Positions 1-5,669 of a stretch of DNA of 17,047 nucleotides are shown one piece after another. Source of the DNA: Firm-04 sp045627405 (GTDB lineage Bacteria > Bacillota > Clostridia > Oscillospirales > Ruminococcaceae); the NCBI GenBank assembly GCA_045627405.1, contig JAZQNP010000008.1, positions 1-17,047 on the forward strand, read 5' to 3'. The translations under genes were made by a program, and so were the position numbers. Position 1 is the stretch's first letter, and each line of letters opens with the position of its first letter. A model generated the notes under the pieces. That model was not told the origin of the DNA. It worked only from the letters and a program-made list of their open reading frames with translations, and made no database searches.

Positions 1-53
1 TCTGACTGAATATCAGAAATACTATGGCATAAAACTTCTATATCAGCGCAGCC
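1..53. other. Left edge, nothing recognised
   Basis: These bases precede the first repeat copy. I see no gene, promoter or hairpin here. They do not match the left half of the full repeat element found near 3363, so the first copy is either a half-element or has lost its left half. Confidence 0.5.
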
Positions 54-64
54 TTTACGGGGAC

Positions 65-173
65 GGGGATTTTTATATAGGGGAGTCTGAGGGGATCGCT
101 ATCCCCTCAGCGGGAGTTTGAGGGCAGAGCCCTCAAAACATCTCTCAATGATGCCGCCAAATTCTGATTTATT
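65..173 (+). repeat. Interspersed double-hairpin repeat, copy 1
   Basis: This 109-bp stretch is identical base for base to 3492-3600, in the same orientation. It holds two perfect hairpins: TGAGGGGAT/ATCCCCTCA with loop CGCT (88-109), and TTTGAGGGC/GCCCTCAAA with loop AGA (about 118-138). It ends in a conserved tail reading CCGCCAAATTCTGATTTATT. The 10-15 bases before it (TTACGGGGACGGGG) resemble the palindromic core of the full element at 3363-3600. It lies just downstream of the minus-strand gene ending at 224, so its hairpins may stop or stabilise that transcript. Confidence 0.9.
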
Positions 174-223
174 ACAGGAACACAATTTCTAAAAGGGACA
201 ATACAAAAAAGTTTTGTGATCCA

Positions 224-2107
224 TCAGAGATTCACAGTATAGACCCACGCGATTTCATCGCCGTCGGAGAGGGTGCAGGCACCGCAGCCGACGGGCGGGC
301 GCACGCCGTTGACGGTATAGGTCCAGCCGGAGAGATCTCCGAAATCGAACTCATAGAGCGAGGCGATGCCGCGCACATAGGCAGTTTCGACGACGTCGCC
401 GGAGATGCCGTCCACTTCGACTTGGAGCTGATACGCCTTCACGGCATCATAGAGCAGATCGAGCGCGTTTTCGCCCTCGTCGATGGAGAATTCTGTTTTC
501 TGCATGATGATGCCGTCCGCGGGGAAGTTTTCGCTGCCGCCCAGACCGAGAATCACATCGCAGCGGATCTCCATCGTGACGGTGCCGCCCGAGCGGGTCT
601 GTGTCTGATAGTACTGTTCAGGCGATTCCGCGCGGATGAGCCAGATACCGGCAGTGACGGCGCAGAAGCCGGCAGCGATGGTCAGATAGGTTTTGACGCT
701 TCGTTTTTTGCGGATGAAGCAGAAGACAGCGACCGCACCGAAGACCGCAGCCGCGCCGGCGGTCAGCGGAATGCGGTAGGGGTATTTGCTGCTTTGTTCG
801 GCAGCGTTGTCGGGCGGCGCGGTCGTCAGCAGCTCCGTAGAGACCGCAGCAGTGCGTACGGTTGTAACGGTTGTGACGGTTGTAACGGTTTCGGGATCCT
901 CGGCTGCATCAGCGGTTTCCGAAAGAATTAGCGTCACAGTTTCCGTGCCGGAAAGGACAGTTGTGATGCTTTCGCTGCCGGCGGAAGCATCCGTCTGCTG
1001 TTGGGACTGTCCGGCTTGGGCATCGGTTTGTGTTCTCGTGCTGCTTCCGTCATTTTGTGCAGTTTGTGATGTCTGCACAGGGGAGCCGGAGCCTGTCGCC
1101 GGAGCAGTGGTGCCGGAAATCTGCGATGTGCCGGTCGCCTGTGCTGTGTGCAGGCGCGGATCTGCGTTATGGAAGAGGTAGAGCGGACGGGAACACTGGG
1201 CTGCCGTGAGCGCGAGATAGACCTGCATCGTCGCGAGTGCGCTGACGGAACCGCCGGCAGCATGTGCATACGCGCCGGAACCGACGCGAAATTGCAGAAT
1301 GCCGTCGAGGAGGGAATTCCCGTTTTTGAGGAAGCGGCTGTCGCGGAGCGCGTCAATGCCGAGGGAAGAGAGCGCGATCCAGACCTGCGCGGTGCTTTCG
1401 GCATTTTCGGTGCCGTAGCTCTGAAACGCGCCGCTTTGGAGCTGCTTTGCGGAGAGAAAGGCGATGCCGTCTGCGACTGCATTTTTGACGGATGCTTCGG
1501 ATTGATACGGCGCGAGAGCCTGCAAGACCATCGCCGTGACATCGGGATCGCCGTAGCCGCCGGAGAGCGACCAGCCGCCGTCGCTGCATTGCAGTGCAGA
1601 GAGTGCAGAGACGAGCATTCCGTTTGTATATTTGTCAGATTGCACGCCGTTGTTGATCAGGTGCAGCCCGAAGACGCGGCTCATGACGCCGAGCTTTTCG
1701 GCGTTTTCGTCGAGAATGGCAGAGCAGATCTGCGGAGGCGGTGCCGAGCAGGCAGCGAGTGCGAGAGCCATGCGTTCCTTTGAGGAGGCAGAGGAAGCGG
1801 TGTCGCCGGCGAGAACGGGTTGCAGCGCATCGGCATAACCGGAGAGATCCCCTTCTCCCTGCGCGGCGAGAGCCATGATATAGAAATCGGAGCTGCTCTG
1901 ACCGGCTTTTGGGATCAGAGTATCGTCAATCCAGTTTTGTAAGCTGCCCCCGCCCGCCTGAGCGTCCGCGATTTCGGCGGCAAGCCCGGCGCATTCTGCA
2001 TCGGCAGCATGTGCCGAAAATGCAGAAGGCAGCCGTAAGCTGCCCTGCATGATGAGAAGACATGCAAGGCATCCGGCTGCGATCGAAGTCAGGTGTTTAC
2101 GCATCAT
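224..2107 (-). CDS. Membrane-anchored barrel + DUF4430 (transcobalamin-like) surface protein
   Basis: This is a 627-aa protein starting at one of two adjacent ATGs (2105-2107 or 2102-2104). The start overlaps the end of the upstream gene, with no separate ribosome binding site, so it is probably translationally coupled. A signal peptide covers about residues 1-36. Residues ~40-315 form a helical repeat region with prenyltransferase/squalene-cyclase-like motifs (DGGW at 176-179 followed by a D-x-TA helix, then SGAF and GSGAY repeats), as expected for an alpha/alpha barrel. A Ser/Thr/Gln-rich linker (316-440) leads to two TM helices (445-465 and 473-491) joined by RKKRSVK. Residues ~508-627 form a DUF4430/transcobalamin-C-like domain (GWTYTVNG at 594-601, DGDEIAW near the end). 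The positive loop puts both large domains outside the cell. Barrel plus DUF4430 recalls transcobalamin and intrinsic factor. Corrinoid binding is inferred; another small ligand is possible. Confidence 0.8.
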   Translation of the reverse strand: MMRKHLTSIAAGCLACLLIMQGSLRLPSAFSAHAADAECAGLAAEIADAQAGGGSLQNWIDDTLIPKAGQSSSDFYIMALAAQGEGDLSGYADALQPVLAGDTASSASSKERMALALAACSAPPPQICSAILDENAEKLGVMSRVFGLHLINNGVQSDKYTNGMLVSALSALQCSDGGWSLSGGYGDPDVTAMVLQALAPYQSEASVKNAVADGIAFLSAKQLQSGAFQSYGTENAESTAQVWIALSSLGIDALRDSRFLKNGNSLLDGILQFRVGSGAYAHAAGGSVSALATMQVYLALTAAQCSRPLYLFHNADPRLHTAQATGTSQISGTTAPATGSGSPVQTSQTAQNDGSSTRTQTDAQAGQSQQQTDASAGSESITTVLSGTETVTLILSETADAAEDPETVTTVTTVTTVRTAAVSTELLTTAPPDNAAEQSSKYPYRIPLTAGAAAVFGAVAVFCFIRKKRSVKTYLTIAAGFCAVTAGIWLIRAESPEQYYQTQTRSGGTVTMEIRCDVILGLGGSENFPADGIIMQKTEFSIDEGENALDLLYDAVKAYQLQVEVDGISGDVVETAYVRGIASLYEFDFGDLSGWTYTVNGVRPPVGCGACTLSDGDEIAWVYTVNL

Positions 2108-2996
2108 CGCGGCGGCGAAGAACAAAGGCTGCACCGAGCGCGAGCAGACCGGTTACGCAGAGTGCGGGAACGGTTTTGTCTCCGGTAGCAGGCGGAGCGG
2201 GCGTGGAAGATGCGGCAGCGGTTTCGGAAGTCGTGGTGACAGTTGTTTCACTGGTATCACCGTTATCACCGGTTTCATCTGTTTCGGCAGGTGCAGCCGC
2301 AACAGCAGCACGAAATACCGGCGGGACAAGTGTCGCCGTGTCGGAGACGGCACTGATCGTGACATCGCCGGAGGCATCGAGCGTCAGAGTGACATTGCCG
2401 TCCGCATCGGTGGTGAACGCAGTCTGTTCGCCGTTGACGGTAATGACCGCGCCCTCAACCGGCTGAATGACCTGATTCCAGTCTGCGTCATAGCCGATTG
2501 CGGAGAGTTTCAGCGTCAGGCTGTCGCCCTGTGTCAGACCGTCCTTGGTCTGCTGATCGAAATAGGAGTACATATCGGAATAGGTTTCAGCGTCGGCATA
2601 GGCATAGGCATAGGCATAGAGCGCGTCGCCGTCCGTGAGCGGATCGGTCAGAGAGAATGCGAACGCATCATTGACGGTATAGCCGTAGCTGCCGCCGTTT
2701 TCGACGCCCCAGAGCTTTGTGATGCTCAGCCCCCAGTCGGACTGCGCCGCGGTATAGCCCGCATCTGCGCCGCCGTCATAGAAGCTGTCATGCGTAAGCA
2801 GCAGTGCGTCGTTGACCGTGAGTGCGCCGTCGCCGTCCGCATCGGTCACAGCCAGAGCCTCGGCAGTGACGGCAAGCGTACCGGCATTGGCGATGGTGAC
2901 GGTGATTTCCGCGCTGTCGGCTGCGGAAACGGAAAGCGGAGCCGCAGCAGCGCAGAGTGCGGCGGCAGTGAGCAATGCAGTGATTTGCTTTTTCAT
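2097..2996 (-). CDS. Secreted, wall-anchored DUF4430-like protein
   Basis: This is a 299-aa protein. The ATG at 2994-2996 gives a classic signal peptide (MKKQITALL..., cleavage near residue 25) and has AAAGG 12 bases upstream. An upstream in-frame ATG touches that site and is less likely. Residues ~28-131 look like a DUF4430/transcobalamin-C domain: a beta strand, a LTVNDALL helix, GYTVND, and LTDGDALYAYAYA. They include a DADGDG loop that resembles a calcium-binding or dockerin loop. Residues ~155-228 look like an Ig/carboxypeptidase-regulatory beta domain (VEGAVITVNGE, TTDADG). A Thr/Pro/Glu linker follows, then PPATGD (268-273), a TM helix (276-294) and RRR, the layout of a sortase-type wall anchor with a variant motif. 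Its last codons overlap the start of the next gene, so the two are probably made together. The ligand is unknown; a corrinoid is the inferred candidate. Confidence 0.8.
   Translation of the reverse strand: MKKQITALLTAAALCAAAAPLSVSAADSAEITVTIANAGTLAVTAEALAVTDADGDGALTVNDALLLTHDSFYDGGADAGYTAAQSDWGLSITKLWGVENGGSYGYTVNDAFAFSLTDPLTDGDALYAYAYAYADAETYSDMYSYFDQQTKDGLTQGDSLTLKLSAIGYDADWNQVIQPVEGAVITVNGEQTAFTTDADGNVTLTLDASGDVTISAVSDTATLVPPVFRAAVAAAPAETDETGDNGDTSETTVTTTSETAAASSTPAPPATGDKTVPALCVTGLLALGAAFVLRRRDDA
2595..2618 (-). repeat. Hexanucleotide tandem repeat (4 x GGCATA) inside the DUF4430-like gene
   Basis: Four perfect GGCATA units encode an alternating Tyr-Ala run in the last strand of the DUF4430-like domain. 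Gain or loss of units would keep frame and change the strand by two residues at a time. Confidence 0.85.
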
Positions 2997-3014
2997 GTGA
3001 AAAACCATCCTTTC

Positions 3015-3332
3015 TTATTTCATGCGTGTTGACGCATCGGGTTCCTTGGGAATTTGCTGTTGCTTCTGAATTTTCGCAGCGGTTTTCCGGCGTTTTGCGG
3101 CAATGCGTTTTTGGAGCCTGCGTTCAGCGAATGCTGCCGCATCGCGCGGTTCTTTGAGACCGGCAGCTTCGAGCGCGCGCGGAAAGGGACCGAGATGCGC
3201 CTTGATCTGCACAAGCTGATCGGGCGTGAAGTCGCTTTTCTGCGGCAGCCGGTCGAGTCCGGCAGCGTGCAGTGTTTCCTGCATGTCCGTCAGCAGTGTA
3301 AGGGCATGTCGTTTCCCTTCTTCTCCGGTCAT
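3015..3332 (-). CDS. Small protein with homing-endonuclease-associated-repeat-like motif
   Basis: This is a 105-aa protein starting at the ATG at 3330-3332, behind GGAGGTGAT about 4 bases upstream. A longer reading frame runs into the repeat element and is not used as the start. The central part (DRLPQKSDFTPDQ... to LGPFPRALEAAGL, about residues 27-60) matches the pattern of the helical homing-endonuclease-associated repeat, in which a P-x-x-x-D-F segment leads to FGSW-x-x-ALEAAGL. The C-terminal half is very basic (Lys/Arg/Gln rich) and probably binds nucleic acid. No HNH or other nuclease residues are visible. It is the first gene of the minus-strand cassette, 18 bases before the DUF4430-like gene. 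Its function is unknown; a DNA- or RNA-binding role is inferred. Confidence 0.65.
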   Translation of the reverse strand: MTGEEGKRHALTLLTDMQETLHAAGLDRLPQKSDFTPDQLVQIKAHLGPFPRALEAAGLKEPRDAAAFAERRLQKRIAAKRRKTAAKIQKQQQIPKEPDASTRMK

Positions 3333-3362
3333 TCGATCACCTCCGCTCCCGGAAGCCCCCAG

Positions 3363-3600
3363 TGATAAATCAGAATTTGCGGCGTGATCGAGGGACATTG
3401 TGGGGACGCTGTCCCCACACCCCTGCCGGAGGGACGGCGGTCCCTCCGGACCTCCCTGTACAAAAAATCCCCCGTCCCCGTAAGGGGACAGGGGGATTTT
3501 TATATAGGGGAGTCTGAGGGGATCGCTATCCCCTCAGCGGGAGTTTGAGGGCAGAGCCCTCAAAACATCTCTCAATGATGCCGCCAAATTCTGATTTATT
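3363..3600. repeat. Full inverted-dimer repeat element with terminal inverted repeats
   Basis: The element has imperfect terminal inverted repeats of about 33 bases; the left end begins GATAAATCAGAATTTGCGGC and the right end is its near-complement. The left unit has hairpin A (GTGGGGAC/GTCCCCAC, loop GCT) and hairpin B (GGAGGGAC/GTCCCTCC, loop GGCG). The right unit (3492-3600) has hairpin B (TGAGGGGAT/ATCCCCTCA) and hairpin A (TTTGAGGGC/GCCCTCAAA). The two units meet at a palindromic core (about 3470-3503, CCCCCGTCCCC / GGGGACAGGGGG flanked by A and T runs) that could act as a terminator on either strand. No transposase is encoded, so it resembles a MITE or a REP-like sequence. It begins 30 bases upstream of the 105-aa gene start, in that operon's leader. 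Confidence 0.85.
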
Positions 3601-3638
3601 TTAGTGGCGCATAGTGGCGCAGGCATGATAAGTGCAAT

Positions 3639-3683
3639 AAAAAAACGCCCTTTCCGCAGGAATTGTTCCTGAGGAAAATGGCG
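3639..3683 (-). terminator. Intrinsic terminator in the cobalamin-riboswitch leader
   Basis: Read on the minus strand, CGCC plus a stem of TTTCC-x-CAGGAA pairs with TTCCTG-x-GGAAA plus GGCG, loop of three bases, followed by seven T. It lies about 130 bases downstream of the riboswitch. It is either part of the expression platform or the end of a short leader RNA of about 295 nt. Confidence 0.75.
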
Positions 3684-3693
3684 CAGCGAATCA

Positions 3694-3749
3694 CTCCGGT
3701 CGGGCAGAAGGCATTTGCGCGGCAGCGCAGACCTCACCCGCAGTCGGAG
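3694..3749 (-). other. Nested stem-loop in the leader, unassigned
   Basis: Five ordered pairings nest in 56 bases: CTCCG/CGGAG, CGGG/CCCG, AGG/CCT and TGCGC/GCGCA around a four-base loop. There is no coding signal and no T run. I do not recognise it as a known aptamer. It could be part of the expression platform between the riboswitch and the terminator at 3639-3683. Confidence 0.4.
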
Positions 3750-3775
3750 AAAAACGGCGCGCACTCTTCATGCCC

Positions 3776-3804
3776 AAAAATGTAAGCCGCGAGGAAGCGC
3801 GGCT
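3776..3804 (-). terminator. Hairpin just after the cobalamin aptamer, probable expression platform
   Basis: On the minus strand, AGCCGCG and CGCGGCT form a perfect 7-bp stem with a six-base loop, followed by TACATTTTT. The U tract is weak, so this may be a terminator or a regulatory hairpin. Its place 12 bases after the aptamer's closing stem fits an expression platform. Confidence 0.45.
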
Positions 3805-3816
3805 CTGTCCGCAGCG

Positions 3817-3910
3817 CACAGAGTGAGTATTCCGGCTGTAACGGTAATGGCGGTTGCGGCGGGATTACACCGCGCTTCCCTCTGATCCGCGAAAAAGGCG
3901 GAACTCTGTG
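3817..3910 (-). promoter_or_regulatory. Compact cobalamin riboswitch (Cbl-II-like)
   Basis: On the minus strand, CACAGAGT (3903-3910) and ACTCTGTG (3817-3824) form a perfect 8-bp closing stem. Inside are a TCCGC/GCGGA hairpin, the conserved GAGGGAA, a GCGG-TGTAATC-CCGC hairpin like the cobalamin GGTG-x-AATCC core, and ACCGTTACAGCCGGAATACTC. The last segment corresponds to the P6 and J6/3 region of compact class-II cobalamin aptamers (CGGTTATACTCCGAAT type). GAG/CTC makes the inner P2. This match was made by eye from recalled family consensus, and a covariance search would settle it. Transcription would run toward the DUF4430 genes. Confidence 0.7.
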
Positions 3911-3940
3911 TGCGAAATATTCAGTTTTCGGATTGCGTTC

Positions 3941-3969
3941 ATTATAACATAATGTACCCTGTTTGTCAA
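3941..3969 (-). promoter_or_regulatory. Consensus sigma-A promoter for the cobalamin-riboswitch leader
   Basis: On the minus strand, TTGACA (3964-3969) and TATAAT (3941-3946) are separated by exactly 17 bases. The start would be near 3934, about 24 bases before the aptamer's closing stem. Confidence 0.85.
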
Positions 3970-4040
3970 GCGGCGCAGGACTGTTCTTTCCTGAAAAACA
4001 CTTGTACGCTGATTAAAACCGGATAAAGCGGAAAATCCCC

Positions 4041-4069
4041 TTGACAAACGAGTTTAATTGTGCTATGAT
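4041..4069 (+). promoter_or_regulatory. Promoter of the lysine/DAP operon
   Basis: TTGACA (4041-4046) and TATGAT (4064-4069) are 17 bases apart. The predicted start near 4076 coincides with the beginning of the lysine riboswitch. It diverges from the promoter at 3941-3969, with 71 bases between the two -35 boxes. Confidence 0.85.
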
Positions 4070-4076
4070 AGAGGTA

Positions 4077-4351
4077 CGGACAGAGGTGCGGGCTTGAAGA
4101 GTCCCGCCGGAGCAGGGTGCCGACCCGCAGGACGAAGCCGCAGTGCGGCTTTCGGCTGACACTCCGGCGCAAAAGGCAAGACCGCCGAAGTACACCGTGA
4201 ACGGCTGACGGTGCTGCTGGGTGCGCATTGAACAAGTGCGTAACTGTCATCGCAAAATCCGCCCGGTATGCGGTTTTGTCATCGGGAACCTGCGGTTCCC
4301 GGCAGCAGAGCCATACACGGGGCAGGATACCTTACGATGGAGTGCTGACCG
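4077..4351 (+). promoter_or_regulatory. Lysine riboswitch (L box), enlarged P5
   Basis: Conserved lysine-aptamer blocks appear in order: AGAGGTGCG, TTGAAGAGT, CGCCGAAGT, GCTGGGTGCGCATTGAACAA, ACTGTCAT, and GATGGAGTGCTGACC. Closing stem P1 is GGACAG (4078-4083) with CTGACC (4345-4350). P5 is CATCG (4248-4252) with CGATG (4335-4339). P5 encloses about 80 bases holding two further hairpins, at 4253-4278 and 4283-4301, where typical examples have only a short loop. It precedes asd of the lysine/DAP pathway, which is the expected target. Confidence 0.88.
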
Positions 4352-4403
4352 GTTTTTCGCGGGAGATTGTATTCTGTCCGCGAAACCCGTTATCTGCACA
4401 GTG

Positions 4404-4430
4404 TCCGCCCATAATCAGGCGGATTTTTTT
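4404..4430 (+). terminator. Riboswitch-controlled intrinsic terminator before asd
   Basis: TCCGCC (4404-4409) pairs with GGCGGA (4418-4423) and is followed by seven T. It lies between the lysine aptamer and the asd ribosome binding site. A second hairpin, TTTCGCGG/CCGCGAAA (4355-4385), lies between the aptamer and the terminator and may take part in switching. Confidence 0.85.
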
Positions 4431-4460
4431 CGCCCCATTTACAAAACGGAGGGTACAGCA

Positions 4461-5543
4461 ATGAAAGAATTTCGTGTAGGCATCATCGGCGCAACGGGGA
4501 TGGTCGGACAGCGTTTCGCGCTGCTTCTGGCGGATCATCCGTGGTTCAGGGTTACGGCAATGGCGGCATCTTCCCGCTCCGCAGGCAAGACCTACCGCGA
4601 GGCGGTCGGCGCGCGCTGGGCATTTGAAGATCAGCCGATGCCGCAGCAGTTTGCGGACATTGTGCTTTACGATGCCGAAAAGGACATCGAAAAGATGGCG
4701 GCAGCGGTGGACTTCTGCTTCTGTGCGGTTGACATGAAGAAAGAAGAGCTGCGCGCACTGGAAGAGGCATATGCCAAGGCGGAATGCCCGATTGTTTCCA
4801 ACAATTCTGCACACCGCTTCACTGCGGATGTGCCGATGGTGATTCCGGAGGTCAATCCGGAGCATCTTGCCGTGATCGAATCGCAGAAGAAGCGTCTGGG
4901 AACAACCCGCGGCTTCATCGCGGTCAAGTCGAACTGCTCCATCCAGAGCTATGTTCCCGCGCTGCATCCGCTGAGAAAATTCGGCATCAAAACGGTGCTG
5001 GCATGTACCTATCAGGCGATTTCCGGCGCAGGCAAGACCTTTGCGCGCTGGCCGGAAATGGTCGATAACCTGATTCCGTATATCGGCGGCGAGGAGGAGA
5101 AATCCGAGCAGGAGCCGCTGAAAATCTGGGGCAGCATCGAAAACGGCGAGATTGTCAAGGCGCAAAGCCCGCTGATTACGACGCAGTGCTTCCGCGTGCC
5201 GGTCGCAGACGGTCATACCGCAGCGGTGTTTGTCAAGTTTGAGCATAAGCCGGCTGCGGAGGAAATCAAGGCGGCTTGGGCAGAGTACAGCGGCGAACCG
5301 CAGGCACTCTCTCTGCCGCATGCACCGAAGCAGTTTATTCACTATTTTGAAGAGCCGGACCGCCCGCAGGCGCGCCTTGACCGCAACCTCGAAGGCGGCA
5401 TGGCGGTCTCCGTCGGCAGACTGCGCGAGGATACGCTGTTCGATTATAAATTTGCCTGCCTTTCTCACAACACGCTGCGCGGTGCGGCAGGCGGTGCCGT
5501 CGAACTCGCAGAGCTGCTCGCTGCAAAGGGCTATTTCGGCTGA
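4461..5543 (+). CDS. asd: Aspartate-semialdehyde dehydrogenase
   Basis: This 360-aa cytoplasmic enzyme makes L-aspartate-4-semialdehyde from aspartyl phosphate with NADPH, at the branch to DAP/lysine, threonine and methionine. An N-terminal NADP-binding GATGMVGQ motif (residues 11-18) is followed by SNCS with catalytic Cys159, QAISGAGK (185-192), and RVPVADGH with Arg245 and His252. The length and the SNCS/CFRVPV forms fit the archaeal/fungal-type branch of the family rather than the shorter enterobacterial type. The ATG at 4461 has GGAGGG seven bases upstream. The open frame extends back to 4221, but that part overlaps the riboswitch and terminator and is not coding. It is the first gene of the lysine-riboswitch operon. 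Confidence 0.95.
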   Translation: MKEFRVGIIGATGMVGQRFALLLADHPWFRVTAMAASSRSAGKTYREAVGARWAFEDQPMPQQFADIVLYDAEKDIEKMAAAVDFCFCAVDMKKEELRALEEAYAKAECPIVSNNSAHRFTADVPMVIPEVNPEHLAVIESQKKRLGTTRGFIAVKSNCSIQSYVPALHPLRKFGIKTVLACTYQAISGAGKTFARWPEMVDNLIPYIGGEEEKSEQEPLKIWGSIENGEIVKAQSPLITTQCFRVPVADGHTAAVFVKFEHKPAAEEIKAAWAEYSGEPQALSLPHAPKQFIHYFEEPDRPQARLDRNLEGGMAVSVGRLREDTLFDYKFACLSHNTLRGAAGGAVELAELLAAKGYFG

Positions 5544-5669
5544 GATCTCCCGATCACATGAAACCGCATGCGCGGCTGCATTGCTTTTTTGAGACCGCAA
5601 TGCGCTGCGGACGAAAAACAGCAGGAAGCGAAAATCTTGCGGCACACTGCCGGCAAGTGAGGTGTGTGT

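Noticed and set aside
858..893. ACGGTTGTA-type 9-bp tandem repeats considered as a CRISPR or iteron array
   Set aside because: They are in-frame Thr-Val codons in the protein's Thr-rich linker, without spacers.
3333..3398. N-terminal extension of the 105-aa protein into the repeat
   Set aside because: The extra codons come from the repeat element, and GGAGGTGAT directly precedes the ATG at 3330-3332.
3534..3771. Short minus-strand frames (GTG start at 3764; ATG at 3771) after the cobalamin riboswitch
   Set aside because: No ribosome binding site is seen. One runs through a terminator into the repeat, the other is only 26 codons, and neither resembles a known protein.
4221..4460. Upstream in-frame extension of asd
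   Set aside because: It lies in the lysine riboswitch and terminator. The ATG at 4461 has a good ribosome binding site and gives the normal N-terminus.
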